Below, piece by piece: positions 36,476 to 45,114 of a stretch of 64,000 nt of DNA. The DNA is taken from contig CACZLZ010000006.1 in assembly GCA_902782145.1 (NCBI GenBank), positions 1 through 64,000 on the forward strand. The letters run 5' to 3'. The first letter of the stretch is position 1. Each line of letters opens with the position of its first letter. A model generated the notes under the pieces. The model saw nothing but the letters and a program-made list of their open reading frames with translations, did no database searches and was not told where the DNA came from. The translations under genes were made by a program, and so were the position numbers. This DNA is from an uncultured Aeromonadales bacterium (GTDB lineage: Bacteria > Pseudomonadota > Gammaproteobacteria > Enterobacterales > Succinivibrionaceae).

Positions 36476-37114
36476 TTATCTGGTGCCGTAAACCACAATG
36501 GTCTTGCCGTGGGCTGAGATGGAGCCCTGATCCTCCAGCATTTTCAGGATCCTGCCCACAGTCTCTCGGGAGCAGCCCACCAGCTGGCCGATCTCCTGCC
36601 GGGTGATCTTGATCTGCATGCCGTCGGGATGGGTCATGGCGTCGGGCTGATGGGCCAGATCCAGGAGAGCCCGGGCAATGCGTCCGGTGACGTCCAGGAA
36701 TGCCAGGGCGTTGACCTTCTGGGAGGTGCTCTGGAGGCGGCGGGCCATCTGGGCTGACAGGCGCATGAGGATCTCAGGGTTGACCTGTATCAGTTGGCGG
36801 AACTTCTTGTAGGAGATCTCAGCCACTTCGCAGGGTCCCTTGGCTCGGACATAGGCGGTGCGCTTGGGCTCCTCCGACTCATCAAAGAGTCCTAGCTCAC
36901 CGATGAAGTCACCCTGGTTGAGGTAGGAGAGGATCATCTCCTTGCCTTCCTCGTCCTTAATGAGCACGGCCACGGTTCCGGATATAACATAGTAAAGGGT
37001 GTCTGCCTTCTCACCGCTGTGGATGATGGTGCTCTTGGCCGGGTACTTCCTCTTGTGGCTGTGCAGTATGAACCATTCAGTCGTGGGATCTGAAATAGGC
37101 TTCCCTAATACCAT
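36476..37114 (-). CDS. crp: cAMP receptor protein
   Basis: 212 residues from the ATG at 37114 ([15 protein letters not shown]), preceded by AAGGA; an upstream extension of the frame is not supported. Global cAMP-dependent regulator. The cAMP-binding domain has [18 protein letters not shown] and [11 protein letters not shown], with Arg and Thr ligands kept, and the DNA-recognition helix is [19 protein letters not shown], identical in key residues (Arg, Glu, Arg) to E. coli CRP, so it should read TGTGA-N6-TCACA sites. A TATAAT box on the minus strand (37202-37207) is the likely -10. Confidence 0.98.
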   Translation of the reverse strand: MVLGKPISDPTTEWFILHSHKRKYPAKSTIIHSGEKADTLYYVISGTVAVLIKDEEGKEMILSYLNQGDFIGELGLFDESEEPKRTAYVRAKGPCEVAEISYKKFRQLIQVNPEILMRLSAQMARRLQSTSQKVNALAFLDVTGRIARALLDLAHQPDAMTHPDGMQIKITRQEIGQLVGCSRETVGRILKMLEDQGSISAHGKTIVVYGTR

Positions 37115-37560
37115 ATCCTTGTCCTCTTTTTTCTTCTGAGTCAAAACATGTGCTGCGGCGCCCTCTGTGGCGCACCCGAGCTCAAACTTGCAATCTGCGA
37201 TATTATAACCAAAATCTTTCCCTATTGATAAAAATTTTGGCGCCCCGGATCCCGGCCAAACCGGGCTCCGGCCGTCCTTTGACGGCGTTTTTCTCCAGGA
37301 TCTGGACATCCTGGGGAATGCTTCCGGGGGGCCGGGGATCGGCTTTCACCGGAGATTCCGGGAGCTCCTCCGGGGCGGACATGGCAGGTTCCATGCAGTG
37401 CGGCGGCCCGGCTTAAGGCGATATGCTGACGCAGATGTCCTGTCCGTCCGCCGGCGGCGCGCTTTCCCTGGGGCGGACAGGGGGATTTTGGACGACAGGC
37501 GGAAAGCGCGGCTTGGGCAGCCTGACTTCCGTACCCATAAAATGCTAACTGAAAAGACGG

Positions 37561-37599
37561 ACAGAAAGCCTGTTGCCGTAAGGCTTTCTGCTCATTTTT
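37561..37599 (+). terminator. Orphan terminator-like hairpin, related to the panC-panD repeat
   Basis: Stem CAGAAAGCCT/AGGCTTTCTG (37562-37571 with 37581-37590) and then CTCATTTTT. No plus-strand gene ends just upstream. The core, 24 bases from GAAAGCCTGTT to AAGGCTTT, matches the reverse complement of the hairpin in the 47.5-48.2 kb array with about three differences, all in the loop. Confidence 0.6.
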
Positions 37600-37659
37600 A
37601 GGGGTGTTTTGCTGCGAAACGATAGTATCGTCTGCCGGGACCCGGGCAGGGGGGATTTT

Positions 37660-37688
37660 TTGAGGACAAAGGCTTAATTTGCTAAAAT
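37660..37688 (+). promoter_or_regulatory. Promoter of the acyltransferase gene
   Basis: TTGAGG (37660-37665), 17-base spacer, TAAAAT (37683-37688) with the extended TGC before it. It lies about 30 bases before the GAGGAGG ribosome binding site. Confidence 0.65.
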
Positions 37689-37724
37689 GTCCCCGTTGCA
37701 GCCCCGAGGGGGAGAGGAGGATTT

Positions 37725-38915
37725 ATGGGTAACCAGCCCGCAGGCGAGACCAGCGGAGACGCCAGGTTTGACGCCATCAGACCCTACACGGATCAGGAGG
37801 TCCCGGGGGTCATATCCCGCATTGTCACAGATGACGCCTTTCTGTCCTCGGTGGTGGCGTTCCGCTTCCGGAGGATGCGCTTTCTCAGCGGTCTGCTGAA
37901 GCCCCTGGTGAAGCGCAACCTTATCCGCCGGTTCGGTCACATCAAGACGGTGGCGGTGTTCCAGGATCAGGTGGCCCGCTTCATGGAGGACATGATCAAG
38001 AGCACCACCGACGGGGTGTCCTTTGAGGGCTTTGACCGCCTGGAGCGGGACCGGGGCTACCTCTTCATCTCCAACCACCGGGACATCGCACTGGATCCGG
38101 CCTTCATTGATCTGGGGCTCCACCGGCAGGGCATGGACACTGTGCGCATTGCCATCGGCGACAACCTGCTGCGCACTCCCCTGGCAACAGATCTGATGAA
38201 GCTCAACCAGAGCTTTGTGGTGGACCGCTCCTCCAAGGGCCGGGAACTGCTGAACTCCCTGTCCACCCTGTCCGACTATATCCGCCTCTCCCTGGCGGAG
38301 GGGCATTCCATCTGGATCGCCCAGCGGGAGGGCCGGGCCAAGGACGGCAATGACGTCACCGATCCCGCCATCCTGAAGATGTTCCACCTGGCGGGGCGGC
38401 GGCTGAAGATCCCGTTTGCAGAATACATGCGCAGTCTCAACATTGTGCCGGTGGCCATCTCCTATGAATATGATCCCGGGGATCAGGACAAGGCCCGGGA
38501 ACTGGTGATGACCGAGAAGAACGGCTCTTATGAGAAGTCCCGGCTGGAGGATATCGAGAGCATTGTGAACGGGATCCGGGGCTACAAGGGCCGGATCACC
38601 GTGCGGGTGGGGGATCCCCTGGATCGGGACTTCGCCTCTGCCGAGGAACTGGCTGGGTACATTGACAGCTACATCCACTCCCGGTACCGGCTGTATCCCA
38701 GCAACCTCATCGCTTTGGGAGATGACGCTGGCCTGGCTGCCATTGCCGATCCCCAGGAGGCCGCCCGCTGCCGGGAGACCTTCCAGGCACGTATGGCGGC
38801 GGCTCCCGAGGATGTGCGGGAGACCATGCGCCGTTATTATGCCCGCCCGGCAGAGAACCAGAAGGGATCCACCCAGGGACAGGATGCAGGGCAGGGAGCC
38901 GGCAGTCAGTCCTGA
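37725..38915 (+). CDS. PlsC-like glycerolipid acyltransferase
   Basis: 396 residues, with a strong ribosome binding site (GAGGAGG). The acyltransferase block I is FISNHRDIALDP (about 110-121), where His and the first Asp correspond to the catalytic pair; block II/III residues follow in FVVDRSSKG and WIAQREGRAKDGND, and block IV in LNIVPVAISYEYDPGD. The NHRDI form with the REGRAKDGN motif marks a family annotated as 1-acyl-sn-glycerol-3-phosphate acyltransferase, distinct from short PlsC. It probably acts on the cytoplasmic face of the inner membrane in phospholipid synthesis; the true acceptor is unknown. No membrane helix is evident. The last 30 residues are Gln/Gly-rich. Single-gene unit. 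Confidence 0.85.
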   Translation: MGNQPAGETSGDARFDAIRPYTDQEVPGVISRIVTDDAFLSSVVAFRFRRMRFLSGLLKPLVKRNLIRRFGHIKTVAVFQDQVARFMEDMIKSTTDGVSFEGFDRLERDRGYLFISNHRDIALDPAFIDLGLHRQGMDTVRIAIGDNLLRTPLATDLMKLNQSFVVDRSSKGRELLNSLSTLSDYIRLSLAEGHSIWIAQREGRAKDGNDVTDPAILKMFHLAGRRLKIPFAEYMRSLNIVPVAISYEYDPGDQDKARELVMTEKNGSYEKSRLEDIESIVNGIRGYKGRITVRVGDPLDRDFASAEELAGYIDSYIHSRYRLYPSNLIALGDDAGLAAIADPQEAARCRETFQARMAAAPEDVRETMRRYYARPAENQKGSTQGQDAGQGAGSQS

Positions 38916-39413
38916 TCGTTTCCCGGCTTTCCGGAAGGTTGCTGACACCAGGTGCCGCTTCCGGCGAACGGTCAGCTGATCTAATCTAATCTAATCTAAT
39001 CTAATCTAATGAAGCAGGCCGCCCCCGGAGACATGCTCCGGAGGCGGCCTGTGTGATCTGGCAGCCGGATCCTTAAGCCATGATCCCTGCCAGTCCGGCC
39101 TCTTCAGCCTGATCCCTCAGCGTCCACTGGGATACTGGGAACCTTTGGGATCGCGGGACACAGTGCTCACAGCCGCTTCGGCATTTCATCTGCCCGGCTC
39201 CAGATGCCGCATTTCAGCGTTCATACCCCTCCGGCACCGATACCGTCTCTCACCTTCATCTGCGCAACCGCCGCACCGTCTCCTCATCTGCCTGGTCCCG
39301 TTCCGGCGTTCCGTCACGGGATTGGCGTGCCGTCATCATTGCACCGCTGATCCATCAAGGCTCCGCTGTGCTGTCGCGCCGCCGACATGGCTGCCCCGGG
39401 GTGCGGGCGGAGA
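38916..39413. other. Intergenic region between the acyltransferase gene and pit
   Basis: The flanking genes converge. It holds the CTAAT array (38981-39010) followed at once by a long GC hairpin, CAGGCCGCC...GGCGGCCTG (39015-39053), with no T-run on the plus strand and only a weak one on minus. The rest shows no gene. Confidence 0.5.
38981..39010 (+). repeat. Pentanucleotide microsatellite (CTAAT)6
   Basis: Six perfect tandem copies of CTAAT, preceded by GAT. It lies 66 bases after the acyltransferase stop and just before a GC-rich hairpin. It is not inside a reading frame. Confidence 0.95.
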
Positions 39414-40715
39414 TCAGGTGAACAGGAACTGCAGGGTCTTGAAGAAGATGATGGCCAGCACCGCACCGGAGGGCAGGGTGATGATCCAGGAGACGAAGAT
39501 GTTCCGGATCACGTGCAGATTCAGGGCCGCAATACCGTGGGCCAGGCCGATGCCGATGATGGCCCCCACCAGAGTCTGGGTGGTGGAGATGGGCAGTCCC
39601 GTGCCCGAGGCGATGACCACGGTGGTGGCGGTGGCCAGCTGGGCGGCGAAGCCGCGGCTGGGGGTCAGCTGGGTGATGTTGGTGCCCACGGTTTTCATGA
39701 CCCGGTAGCCCAGGGTGCTCAGGCCGATGACAATGCCCAGGGCCCCCAGGGGCAGGATCCACCATTCCAGGATCGAGGGATCATAGCTGCTGTCAGCGGC
39801 GTGGCGGATGGAGGACACCACCGCCGCCAGGGGCCCGATGGAGTTGGCCACGTCGTTGGAGCCGTGGGCGAAGGCCATGGCGCAGGCGGTGATCACCATG
39901 AGGATCCCGAACACTCGCTCCACCTTCCGGTAACTGCGGCGGACCCGGGCCTTCTTCTTTTTCCGGTCATCCTTCTCCGGATCCGCATCAAAGTCGGTGC
40001 GGCGGATCACCAGCCAGCAGGGTAGCATGGAGAGCAGGGCTAGGATCAGGGAGATCAGCATGGTCTCCCCCACGGTGAGCTCCATGCCGGTGACGTGGCG
40101 CAGCCCCGTCTTCACGGTGATCCCGGAGATGATGAACACCGTCAGGGCGGTGTAGATCGGGGCCATGCGCCGGGCGTGGCGCATGGGGTGAAAATGGCGG
40201 AAGACGCTGCGCAGGACGCTGAGAAACAGCAGGTAGGCGATGACCGCCGAGATGAGGGGAGTGATGATCCAGGAGCCGAAGATCCCCCACAGTTCTCCCC
40301 AGTGGATGGCGTCCGCTCCTACGCTCACCAGGGAGAAGCCGATGATGGCTCCGATGATGGTGTGGGTGGTGGACACGGGCCACCCCACGAAGGAGGCCAC
40401 CAGCAGCCAGGTGCCGGCGGCGAACAGGGCGGAGATCATGCCCAGGGTGAGGCTGAAGGTGTCCCCGCCGAAGGAGGCGGGATCCACTATGCCCTGCTTG
40501 ATGGTGTTGGTCACCTCCCCGCCGGCCAGGAAGGCCCCCAGGAATTCAAAGATCGCCGCCACCACCAGGGCCTGCACCACAGTGAGGGACTTGGTGCCCA
40601 CGGAGGTGGCCATGGCATTGGCCACATCGTTGGCGCCGATCCCCCAGGCCATGAGGAAGCCCAGGATCACCGCCAGGGTGAGGAGCAGCGCTCCGTGCTC
40701 TGCCAGGAGTTCCAT
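39414..40715 (-). CDS. pit: PiT family inorganic phosphate transporter
   Basis: 433 residues with about ten to eleven membrane helices. The two PiT signatures are present and inverted relative to each other: GANDVANAMATSVG near residue 28 and HGSNDVANSIGPLAAV near 285, each followed by a VSTTHTIIGA / ISTTQTLVGA segment. A charged cytoplasmic loop (about 235-265, DPEKDDRKKKKAR) splits the halves. It imports phosphate (as metal-phosphate) driven by protons or sodium. Its start overlaps the end of the PhoU-like gene by one base, so the two are co-expressed. Confidence 0.95.
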   Translation of the reverse strand: MELLAEHGALLLTLAVILGFLMAWGIGANDVANAMATSVGTKSLTVVQALVVAAIFEFLGAFLAGGEVTNTIKQGIVDPASFGGDTFSLTLGMISALFAAGTWLLVASFVGWPVSTTHTIIGAIIGFSLVSVGADAIHWGELWGIFGSWIITPLISAVIAYLLFLSVLRSVFRHFHPMRHARRMAPIYTALTVFIISGITVKTGLRHVTGMELTVGETMLISLILALLSMLPCWLVIRRTDFDADPEKDDRKKKKARVRRSYRKVERVFGILMVITACAMAFAHGSNDVANSIGPLAAVVSSIRHAADSSYDPSILEWWILPLGALGIVIGLSTLGYRVMKTVGTNITQLTPSRGFAAQLATATTVVIASGTGLPISTTQTLVGAIIGIGLAHGIAALNLHVIRNIFVSWIITLPSGAVLAIIFFKTLQFLFT

Positions 40716-41392
40716 CAGGCCCTCCCCACCATGACCTCAAGGGTGGAGCCGATGCTCTCGGCCTGATCCGCCAGGGCGCCGATCATCTTCAGAATGTCAT
40801 AAAGGAAGATGGCGTCCACGGGGTTGAGGGTAGCCTCCAGCTGGTACAGCCGGTGACGCAGATCAATCTGGATGCTGTCGGTGTCGCTCTCGATCACGTC
40901 CAGCTCTTCCACCATCTCCTCCACCAGCTTGACTTCCTTCCCCCTGAAGCCGATCTCCAGCAGGTTCTCCAGCTCCCCGATGACCTTGCTGGCCAGGAGG
41001 GTGGCGTCCAGGCAGCGCCGGATGTAGCGCAGGAAATCCTCCCGGACCTCCTCGGGCACCTTCAGCTGGCGTCCCAGCACAATGCCGGCGATGTCCTTGG
41101 CCTGGTTGGCGATCTTGTCCTGCTGGGTCACCAGATGCAGCAGATCTGTCCGGTCCACGGGCATGAACAGCCCCTTGGGGAGCTTCATGCGGATGTTCAT
41201 CTTGATCTTGTCCGCCTCCTCTTCCAGGGCCTTGATCTGCTGCTGGGTCTCCAGGGCCTCCTGCCAGTTGTCGGCATAGACTGCCTGGAAGAAGGGCACC
41301 AGGGCTGAGCAGCACTCATGCACCTTGCAGATGTGCTTGACCAGGGGCTTCAGGGGGGATTTGGCGAAGATGGACTGTATGAGACCGTTCAT
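40715..41392 (-). CDS. PhoU-like DUF47 protein, partner of the phosphate transporter
   Basis: 225 residues, all helical, of the TIGR00153/DUF47 family that is nearly always next to a PiT transporter. Features are MNGLIQSIFAKSPLKPLVKH at the start, EALETQQQIKALEEEADKIK and LPKGLFMPVDRTDLLHLV, with metal-binding-like Glu/Asp clusters as in PhoU. It is thought to modulate Pit activity. It starts the two-gene operon. Confidence 0.92.
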   Translation of the reverse strand: MNGLIQSIFAKSPLKPLVKHICKVHECCSALVPFFQAVYADNWQEALETQQQIKALEEEADKIKMNIRMKLPKGLFMPVDRTDLLHLVTQQDKIANQAKDIAGIVLGRQLKVPEEVREDFLRYIRRCLDATLLASKVIGELENLLEIGFRGKEVKLVEEMVEELDVIESDTDSIQIDLRHRLYQLEATLNPVDAIFLYDILKMIGALADQAESIGSTLEVMVGRA

Positions 41393-41470
41393 GGGGGAAA
41401 CTCCTTGACCGGGGATCCCGGCGTGCTGTCATGATCTGGGTGCGGCGGCAAGCCCCCCGCCCCTTGACGG

Positions 41471-41479
41471 ATTATAGCA
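41471..41479 (-). promoter_or_regulatory. Extended -10 for the DUF47-pit operon
   Basis: On the minus strand TGCTATAAT, 79 bases before the DUF47 start. No clear -35. Confidence 0.5.
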
Positions 41480-41481
41480 CT

Positions 41482-41572
41482 GTCCCGCCCCTGTCGGATC
41501 CGGGGAGGCCAGGTCAAGATCTTGAAGATGATGTTTGCCTCTCGTCCCGCCCCTGGCGGCTCCGGGGAGGCC
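41482..41572 (+). repeat. 29-bp direct repeat in the DUF47-pcnB spacer, 62 bp apart
   Basis: 41482-41510 and 41544-41572 share 26 or 27 of 29 bases (GTCCCGCCCCTG...CCGGGGAGGCC). It lies between divergent promoters. Confidence 0.85.
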
Positions 41573-41597
41573 TGCGGCGCCCCGGAATGTGGCGATG

Positions 41598-41626
41598 TTC
41601 ACAAGGTTGCGGAATTGCGCTAAAAT
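41598..41626 (+). promoter_or_regulatory. Promoter of pcnB
   Basis: TTCACA (41598-41603), 17-base spacer, TAAAAT (41621-41626). Both boxes differ from the sigma-70 consensus at one position. Start of transcription would be near 41633. Confidence 0.7.
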
Positions 41627-41695
41627 CCCCTCTCATTCATGGGGCGCCCGGGGGTTCCGGACGCAGGTTAGACACAGCCTGACGGCAGATTGCGG

Positions 41696-44431
41696 ATGAT
41701 GATGACGGACAGTGAAATTGAGGCTTATCTGAAGGATCACCGGGTTGATCCCTCCCTTCACACGGTGCGGGCCAAGCTTATGAGCCATGCCGCGCTGTCA
41801 GTGACCCGGGCCCTGAAGGGCGCCGGCTTCAGATCCTTCCTGGTGGGCGGCTGCATCCGGGACATCTTTATGGGCAAGGAGCCCAAGGACTTTGACGTGG
41901 CCACGGACGCCACCCCTGAGCAGGTCAAGGCGGTGTTCCGCAACCGGCAGGCCCGGATCATCGGCCGGCGCTTCCGTATTGTCCATGTGGTGTTTAACAT
42001 CCCCGGCCGCTCCCGGGACCGTCGGCGGGGCGCTCCCCGCCAGGAGATCATTGAGGTGACCACCTTCCGGGGCGGCGCCGGCGAGGAGGCAGAGGCCGGG
42101 ACAGATCGTGTGGTGGGCCGTGCGGGCATGCTGGTCCGGGACAACACCTTTGGCACCATTGCCACCGACGTGCTGCGCCGGGATTTCACCATCAACTCCC
42201 TGTATTTTGATCCCGAGGGCGGGATCCTGTATGACTTCCTGGGTGGGATCGGGGATCTCAGGGAGCGGCGCATCGACATCATCGGGGAGCCGGATGTGCG
42301 CTACCGGGAAGATCCGGTGCGGATGCTCCGGGCAGTGCGCTTTGCCGCCAAGCTGGACATGATCATGACCCCCCGCACCAGCGATCCCATGCACGATTAC
42401 GCAGGGCTCCTGGAGGGGGTGTCCAATGCCCGGATGTACGATGAGATGAAGAAGATGCTGCTCACCGGCAATGCGGAGCGGACCTATGCTCTGATGCAGA
42501 AGCAGGAGCTGGCACAGCATGTCTTCCCGGGGCTTGAGGCGGCTCTGGAGGACCGGAAGGACGGCGCCGCCTTCAGGCGCTTTATCACCCTGGTGTTCCG
42601 GGGCACCGATCAGCGGATCCGGTCCGGCAAGGCTCCCAATGAGCGCTTCCTCTTTGCCTGCCTGCTGTGGCCGGAGTTCATGATCGCTGTCCGGGGATCC
42701 CTGGGAAGTGGCGATCCCGGAGCCTGGAGGCGCCTGATCACTTCCAAGGGCCTGCGCTCCGCCACGGATTCGGTGCTCCGCCGCCAGGCCGCCCACACCA
42801 TGTATCCCCACTTTGTAGTGGATGACATTGCCGGGATCTGGCGCCTCATGGCCCGGATGCAGACGGTGACGTCCCTGGGGGATCCCCTCCTGGACAAGAT
42901 CTGCGACGACGACTCCTTCATGCACCTGTACAAGGCCTGCTGCGACTTCCTTCATTACCGCTCCGAGGCCGGGGAGAGTGAGCAGGTGCGGAAGGCCTGC
43001 GATCTGTGGTTCAGGATCCTGGTGGATCGGGATCTGGAGATGCCCGGCCAGACCGGCAACTCCATGAAGAATGCCGCCACCGTGCGGGCTGAGGAGTCCC
43101 AGGATCGGCAGAAGCCTGCGTCTGCATCTGCGTCTGAAACGGAGGCCGGGGACAGCGCTCCCGCCTCTCCTGACGGCGCCGGGGCCCAAGAGATCCGGGA
43201 GAGTGCTCCGGAGCCGGGCTGTCAGCATGGGGAGCGGGATGAGGACGACGCCTCCGGGAAGTCCGTGCGTAAGAAGGCCGCTCTCCGGCGGGACGCTGCC
43301 GCTGCTGCCGGGGAATGGCCGTTCCAGGATCAGCTGGAGAATGGCGCCGGGGCAGTACAGAGCCAGGAGCAGGCGGAGTACAGCGCCGGGCCAGTGAGGT
43401 CCCGGGAGCAGATGGAGGACAGCGCCGGTGATGAGTCCCAGATCCTGTCCTCCTGTCCGGTCATGGATCCCGATTTCACACTGGTGCCGGGGGGATCCGG
43501 CCGTTTCCCCGACGGACTCAAGGGCGGCACGGTGGATCTGGCAGCAGATCCCCGGGAGGCCTTCCAGGAGGATCCCCTGCGGATCCTCCGCATGATCCGC
43601 ATGGCCGTGGCCTTTGACGCCCGGATCATGCCCCGATCGGCCGATCCGGTCTACACCATGGGTGCCCTCCTGGACAGCGTGCCGCCACGGGACCGGTTTC
43701 AGGAGGTCAGGAACCTGCTCCTTTGCGGTCATTCCCGCCGGTGCCTTGAATATCTGCTGAAGTTCAATCTGCTGCGCTACCTGTTTCCGGAGCTTGACCG
43801 GATCATCAATGCCGGGGATGGCCTGAAGCGGGTTCGCTTCATCGGCTACGCTCTGCAGGTTGCGGACGCTGATCTTCAGGGATCCCGGGATCTGCGCCGG
43901 GCCGAGCGCCTGATCTTTGCCGCCCTGCTGTGGCCGGTGATGCAGGAGAAGATCGTCAACATCAGCGGTGAGAACTGGATCCAGGAGCCACCTCCCGCAC
44001 CGGAGTGGCGTCTGATCGCCGGGGCTGCGGCCGATCTCCTGGAGCGCCAGTGCGCCAGCCTGTTGCTGCCCCAGGATCTGAAGACCACCATGTGCTCTGT
44101 GTGGCTCCTGATGCTGGACATGAGCGGCACCAGTGCCGCCCCCCAGACCCAGTGGGAGGTGTACAACAGCGAATTCTTCCAGACTGGATGTCAGCTGCTG
44201 ACCCTCCGGGCACGCTTTGATCCCCGCCTGGCCTTTGCCGTGGAGTACTGGGAGCAGGTACGTGACCGTCTGGCCGGCTCCCGCTCTGGACAGGCTGCCG
44301 GATCTGCGGACATGGCCGAGTTTGAGGCCCTGCCGGAGGATCAGGTGTCCGGTGAGAGCGACGGCAACTCCGTGACTGCTGCCCAGCCCCTCTCCGACGG
44401 CGAGTACAGCAATGATGAGAGTTTCTTCTGA
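41696..44431 (+). CDS. pcnB: Poly(A) polymerase I with a second, catalytically empty RNA-binding module
   Basis: 911 residues from the ATG at 41696 (an in-frame TTG lies two codons earlier); E. coli PcnB is about 465. Residues 1-200 are the nucleotidyltransferase head: FLVGGCIRDIFMG, the catalytic Asp pair in KDFDVATDATPEQV (65 and 67), EVTTFRGG and RRDFTINSLYFDP. The RNA-binding neck and body follow at about 204-450 (YREDPVRMLRAVRFAAKL, VFPGLE, LFACLLWP). Residues 455-610 are a low-complexity acidic linker with repeats near QEQAEYSAGPVRS. From 624 to about 860 a second neck-body module appears (FQEDPLRILRMIRMAVAF, LFPELD, IFAALLWP, LLTLRARFDPRLA) at a constant offset of 420 residues, without its own catalytic domain. 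PcnB adds 3' A tails that promote RNA decay. folK overlaps its end by 20 bases. Confidence 0.9.
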   Translation: MMMTDSEIEAYLKDHRVDPSLHTVRAKLMSHAALSVTRALKGAGFRSFLVGGCIRDIFMGKEPKDFDVATDATPEQVKAVFRNRQARIIGRRFRIVHVVFNIPGRSRDRRRGAPRQEIIEVTTFRGGAGEEAEAGTDRVVGRAGMLVRDNTFGTIATDVLRRDFTINSLYFDPEGGILYDFLGGIGDLRERRIDIIGEPDVRYREDPVRMLRAVRFAAKLDMIMTPRTSDPMHDYAGLLEGVSNARMYDEMKKMLLTGNAERTYALMQKQELAQHVFPGLEAALEDRKDGAAFRRFITLVFRGTDQRIRSGKAPNERFLFACLLWPEFMIAVRGSLGSGDPGAWRRLITSKGLRSATDSVLRRQAAHTMYPHFVVDDIAGIWRLMARMQTVTSLGDPLLDKICDDDSFMHLYKACCDFLHYRSEAGESEQVRKACDLWFRILVDRDLEMPGQTGNSMKNAATVRAEESQDRQKPASASASETEAGDSAPASPDGAGAQEIRESAPEPGCQHGERDEDDASGKSVRKKAALRRDAAAAAGEWPFQDQLENGAGAVQSQEQAEYSAGPVRSREQMEDSAGDESQILSSCPVMDPDFTLVPGGSGRFPDGLKGGTVDLAADPREAFQEDPLRILRMIRMAVAFDARIMPRSADPVYTMGALLDSVPPRDRFQEVRNLLLCGHSRRCLEYLLKFNLLRYLFPELDRIINAGDGLKRVRFIGYALQVADADLQGSRDLRRAERLIFAALLWPVMQEKIVNISGENWIQEPPPAPEWRLIAGAAADLLERQCASLLLPQDLKTTMCSVWLLMLDMSGTSAAPQTQWEVYNSEFFQTGCQLLTLRARFDPRLAFAVEYWEQVRDRLAGSRSGQAAGSADMAEFEALPEDQVSGESDGNSVTAAQPLSDGEYSNDESFF

Positions 44432-45074
44432 GCCCTCTGCTGATCTCCCTGCCGGAGTGACACCGTCTGTGACAGGTTTGTCTGCTCCTGATGCGTTTGT
44501 GACGGGTGCGTCTGTGACGGGGCTGTCCGTGTCCGGTGCTCCTGTGACCGGGGCGGCCGGGGAGAACTCCGGGATCGTCCGGGCCTATGTGGGGCTGGGC
44601 TCCAACCTGGAGGATCCCCTGGAGCATGTGCGCACTGCCTGCCGGGAACTGGACGGGATCCGGAACACCCGGGTGGCCGGCTGCTCTCATCTGTACCGCA
44701 CGCCTCCCGTGGGCCCCCAGGATCAGGATGACTTTGTCAACGGCGTTGCCGCACTGGACACCTCCCTTGCCCCCCTGGAACTGCTGGACGCCCTCCAGGT
44801 CCTGGAGGCGGCCCACCGCCGGGTGCGCCTGCGCCACTGGGGCCCCCGCACCCTGGATCTGGATCTGCTGCTATACGGCGGCAGGATCATCACTCACCCC
44901 CGTCTGACGGTTCCCCATCCGGAAATGCGCCGCCGGGCTTTTGTCCTGGTGCCTCTCCGGGATCTTGCGCAGCAACTGGATCCGGATCTCCGTCTGCCCA
45001 CCGGCGAGAGCCTGGAGCAGCTCCTGTCATCCCTTCCCCCCGGCGATTTGAAAATCTCCCCTGTTTTTCTATAA
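44412..45074 (+). CDS. folK: HPPK, 6-hydroxymethyl-7,8-dihydropterin pyrophosphokinase
   Basis: 220 residues; family members have about 160. The catalytic part begins near residue 55 ([16 protein letters not shown]) and shows [18 protein letters not shown], the ATP/Mg region [17 protein letters not shown] and [15 protein letters not shown]. It makes the pterin diphosphate for folate synthesis. The first ~50 residues are a low-complexity extension with repeats of VTGxS; I see no better start nearer the core, though an internal GTG could be used. It overlaps pcnB by 20 bases, the common pcnB-folK pairing, and panB follows. Confidence 0.9.
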   Translation: MMRVSSEPSADLPAGVTPSVTGLSAPDAFVTGASVTGLSVSGAPVTGAAGENSGIVRAYVGLGSNLEDPLEHVRTACRELDGIRNTRVAGCSHLYRTPPVGPQDQDDFVNGVAALDTSLAPLELLDALQVLEAAHRRVRLRHWGPRTLDLDLLLYGGRIITHPRLTVPHPEMRRRAFVLVPLRDLAQQLDPDLRLPTGESLEQLLSSLPPGDLKISPVFL

Positions 45075-45075
45075 T
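45048..45075 (+). promoter_or_regulatory. Promoter of panB
   Basis: TTGAAA (45048-45053), 16-base spacer, TATAAT (45070-45075), straddling the folK stop. Transcription would start near 45082, 33 bases before panB. Confidence 0.7.
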
Positions 45076-45114
45076 GACCGCCGGAAGCGTGTTTTTTTCA
45101 TTCCGGGAGCGGCC

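Larger units (their letters stand above)
37115..37724. other. Divergent spacer between crp and the acyltransferase gene
   Basis: Holds the crp -10 (37202-37207, minus), an orphan hairpin (37561-37599) and the acyltransferase promoter (37660-37688). No protein gene is supported. A small RNA ending at the hairpin is possible, but I see no clear promoter for it. Confidence 0.5.

Noticed and set aside
38981..39010. Phase-variable contingency locus at (CTAAT)6
   Set aside because: The repeat is not inside a gene or between -35 and -10 boxes, so no switching mechanism can be argued.
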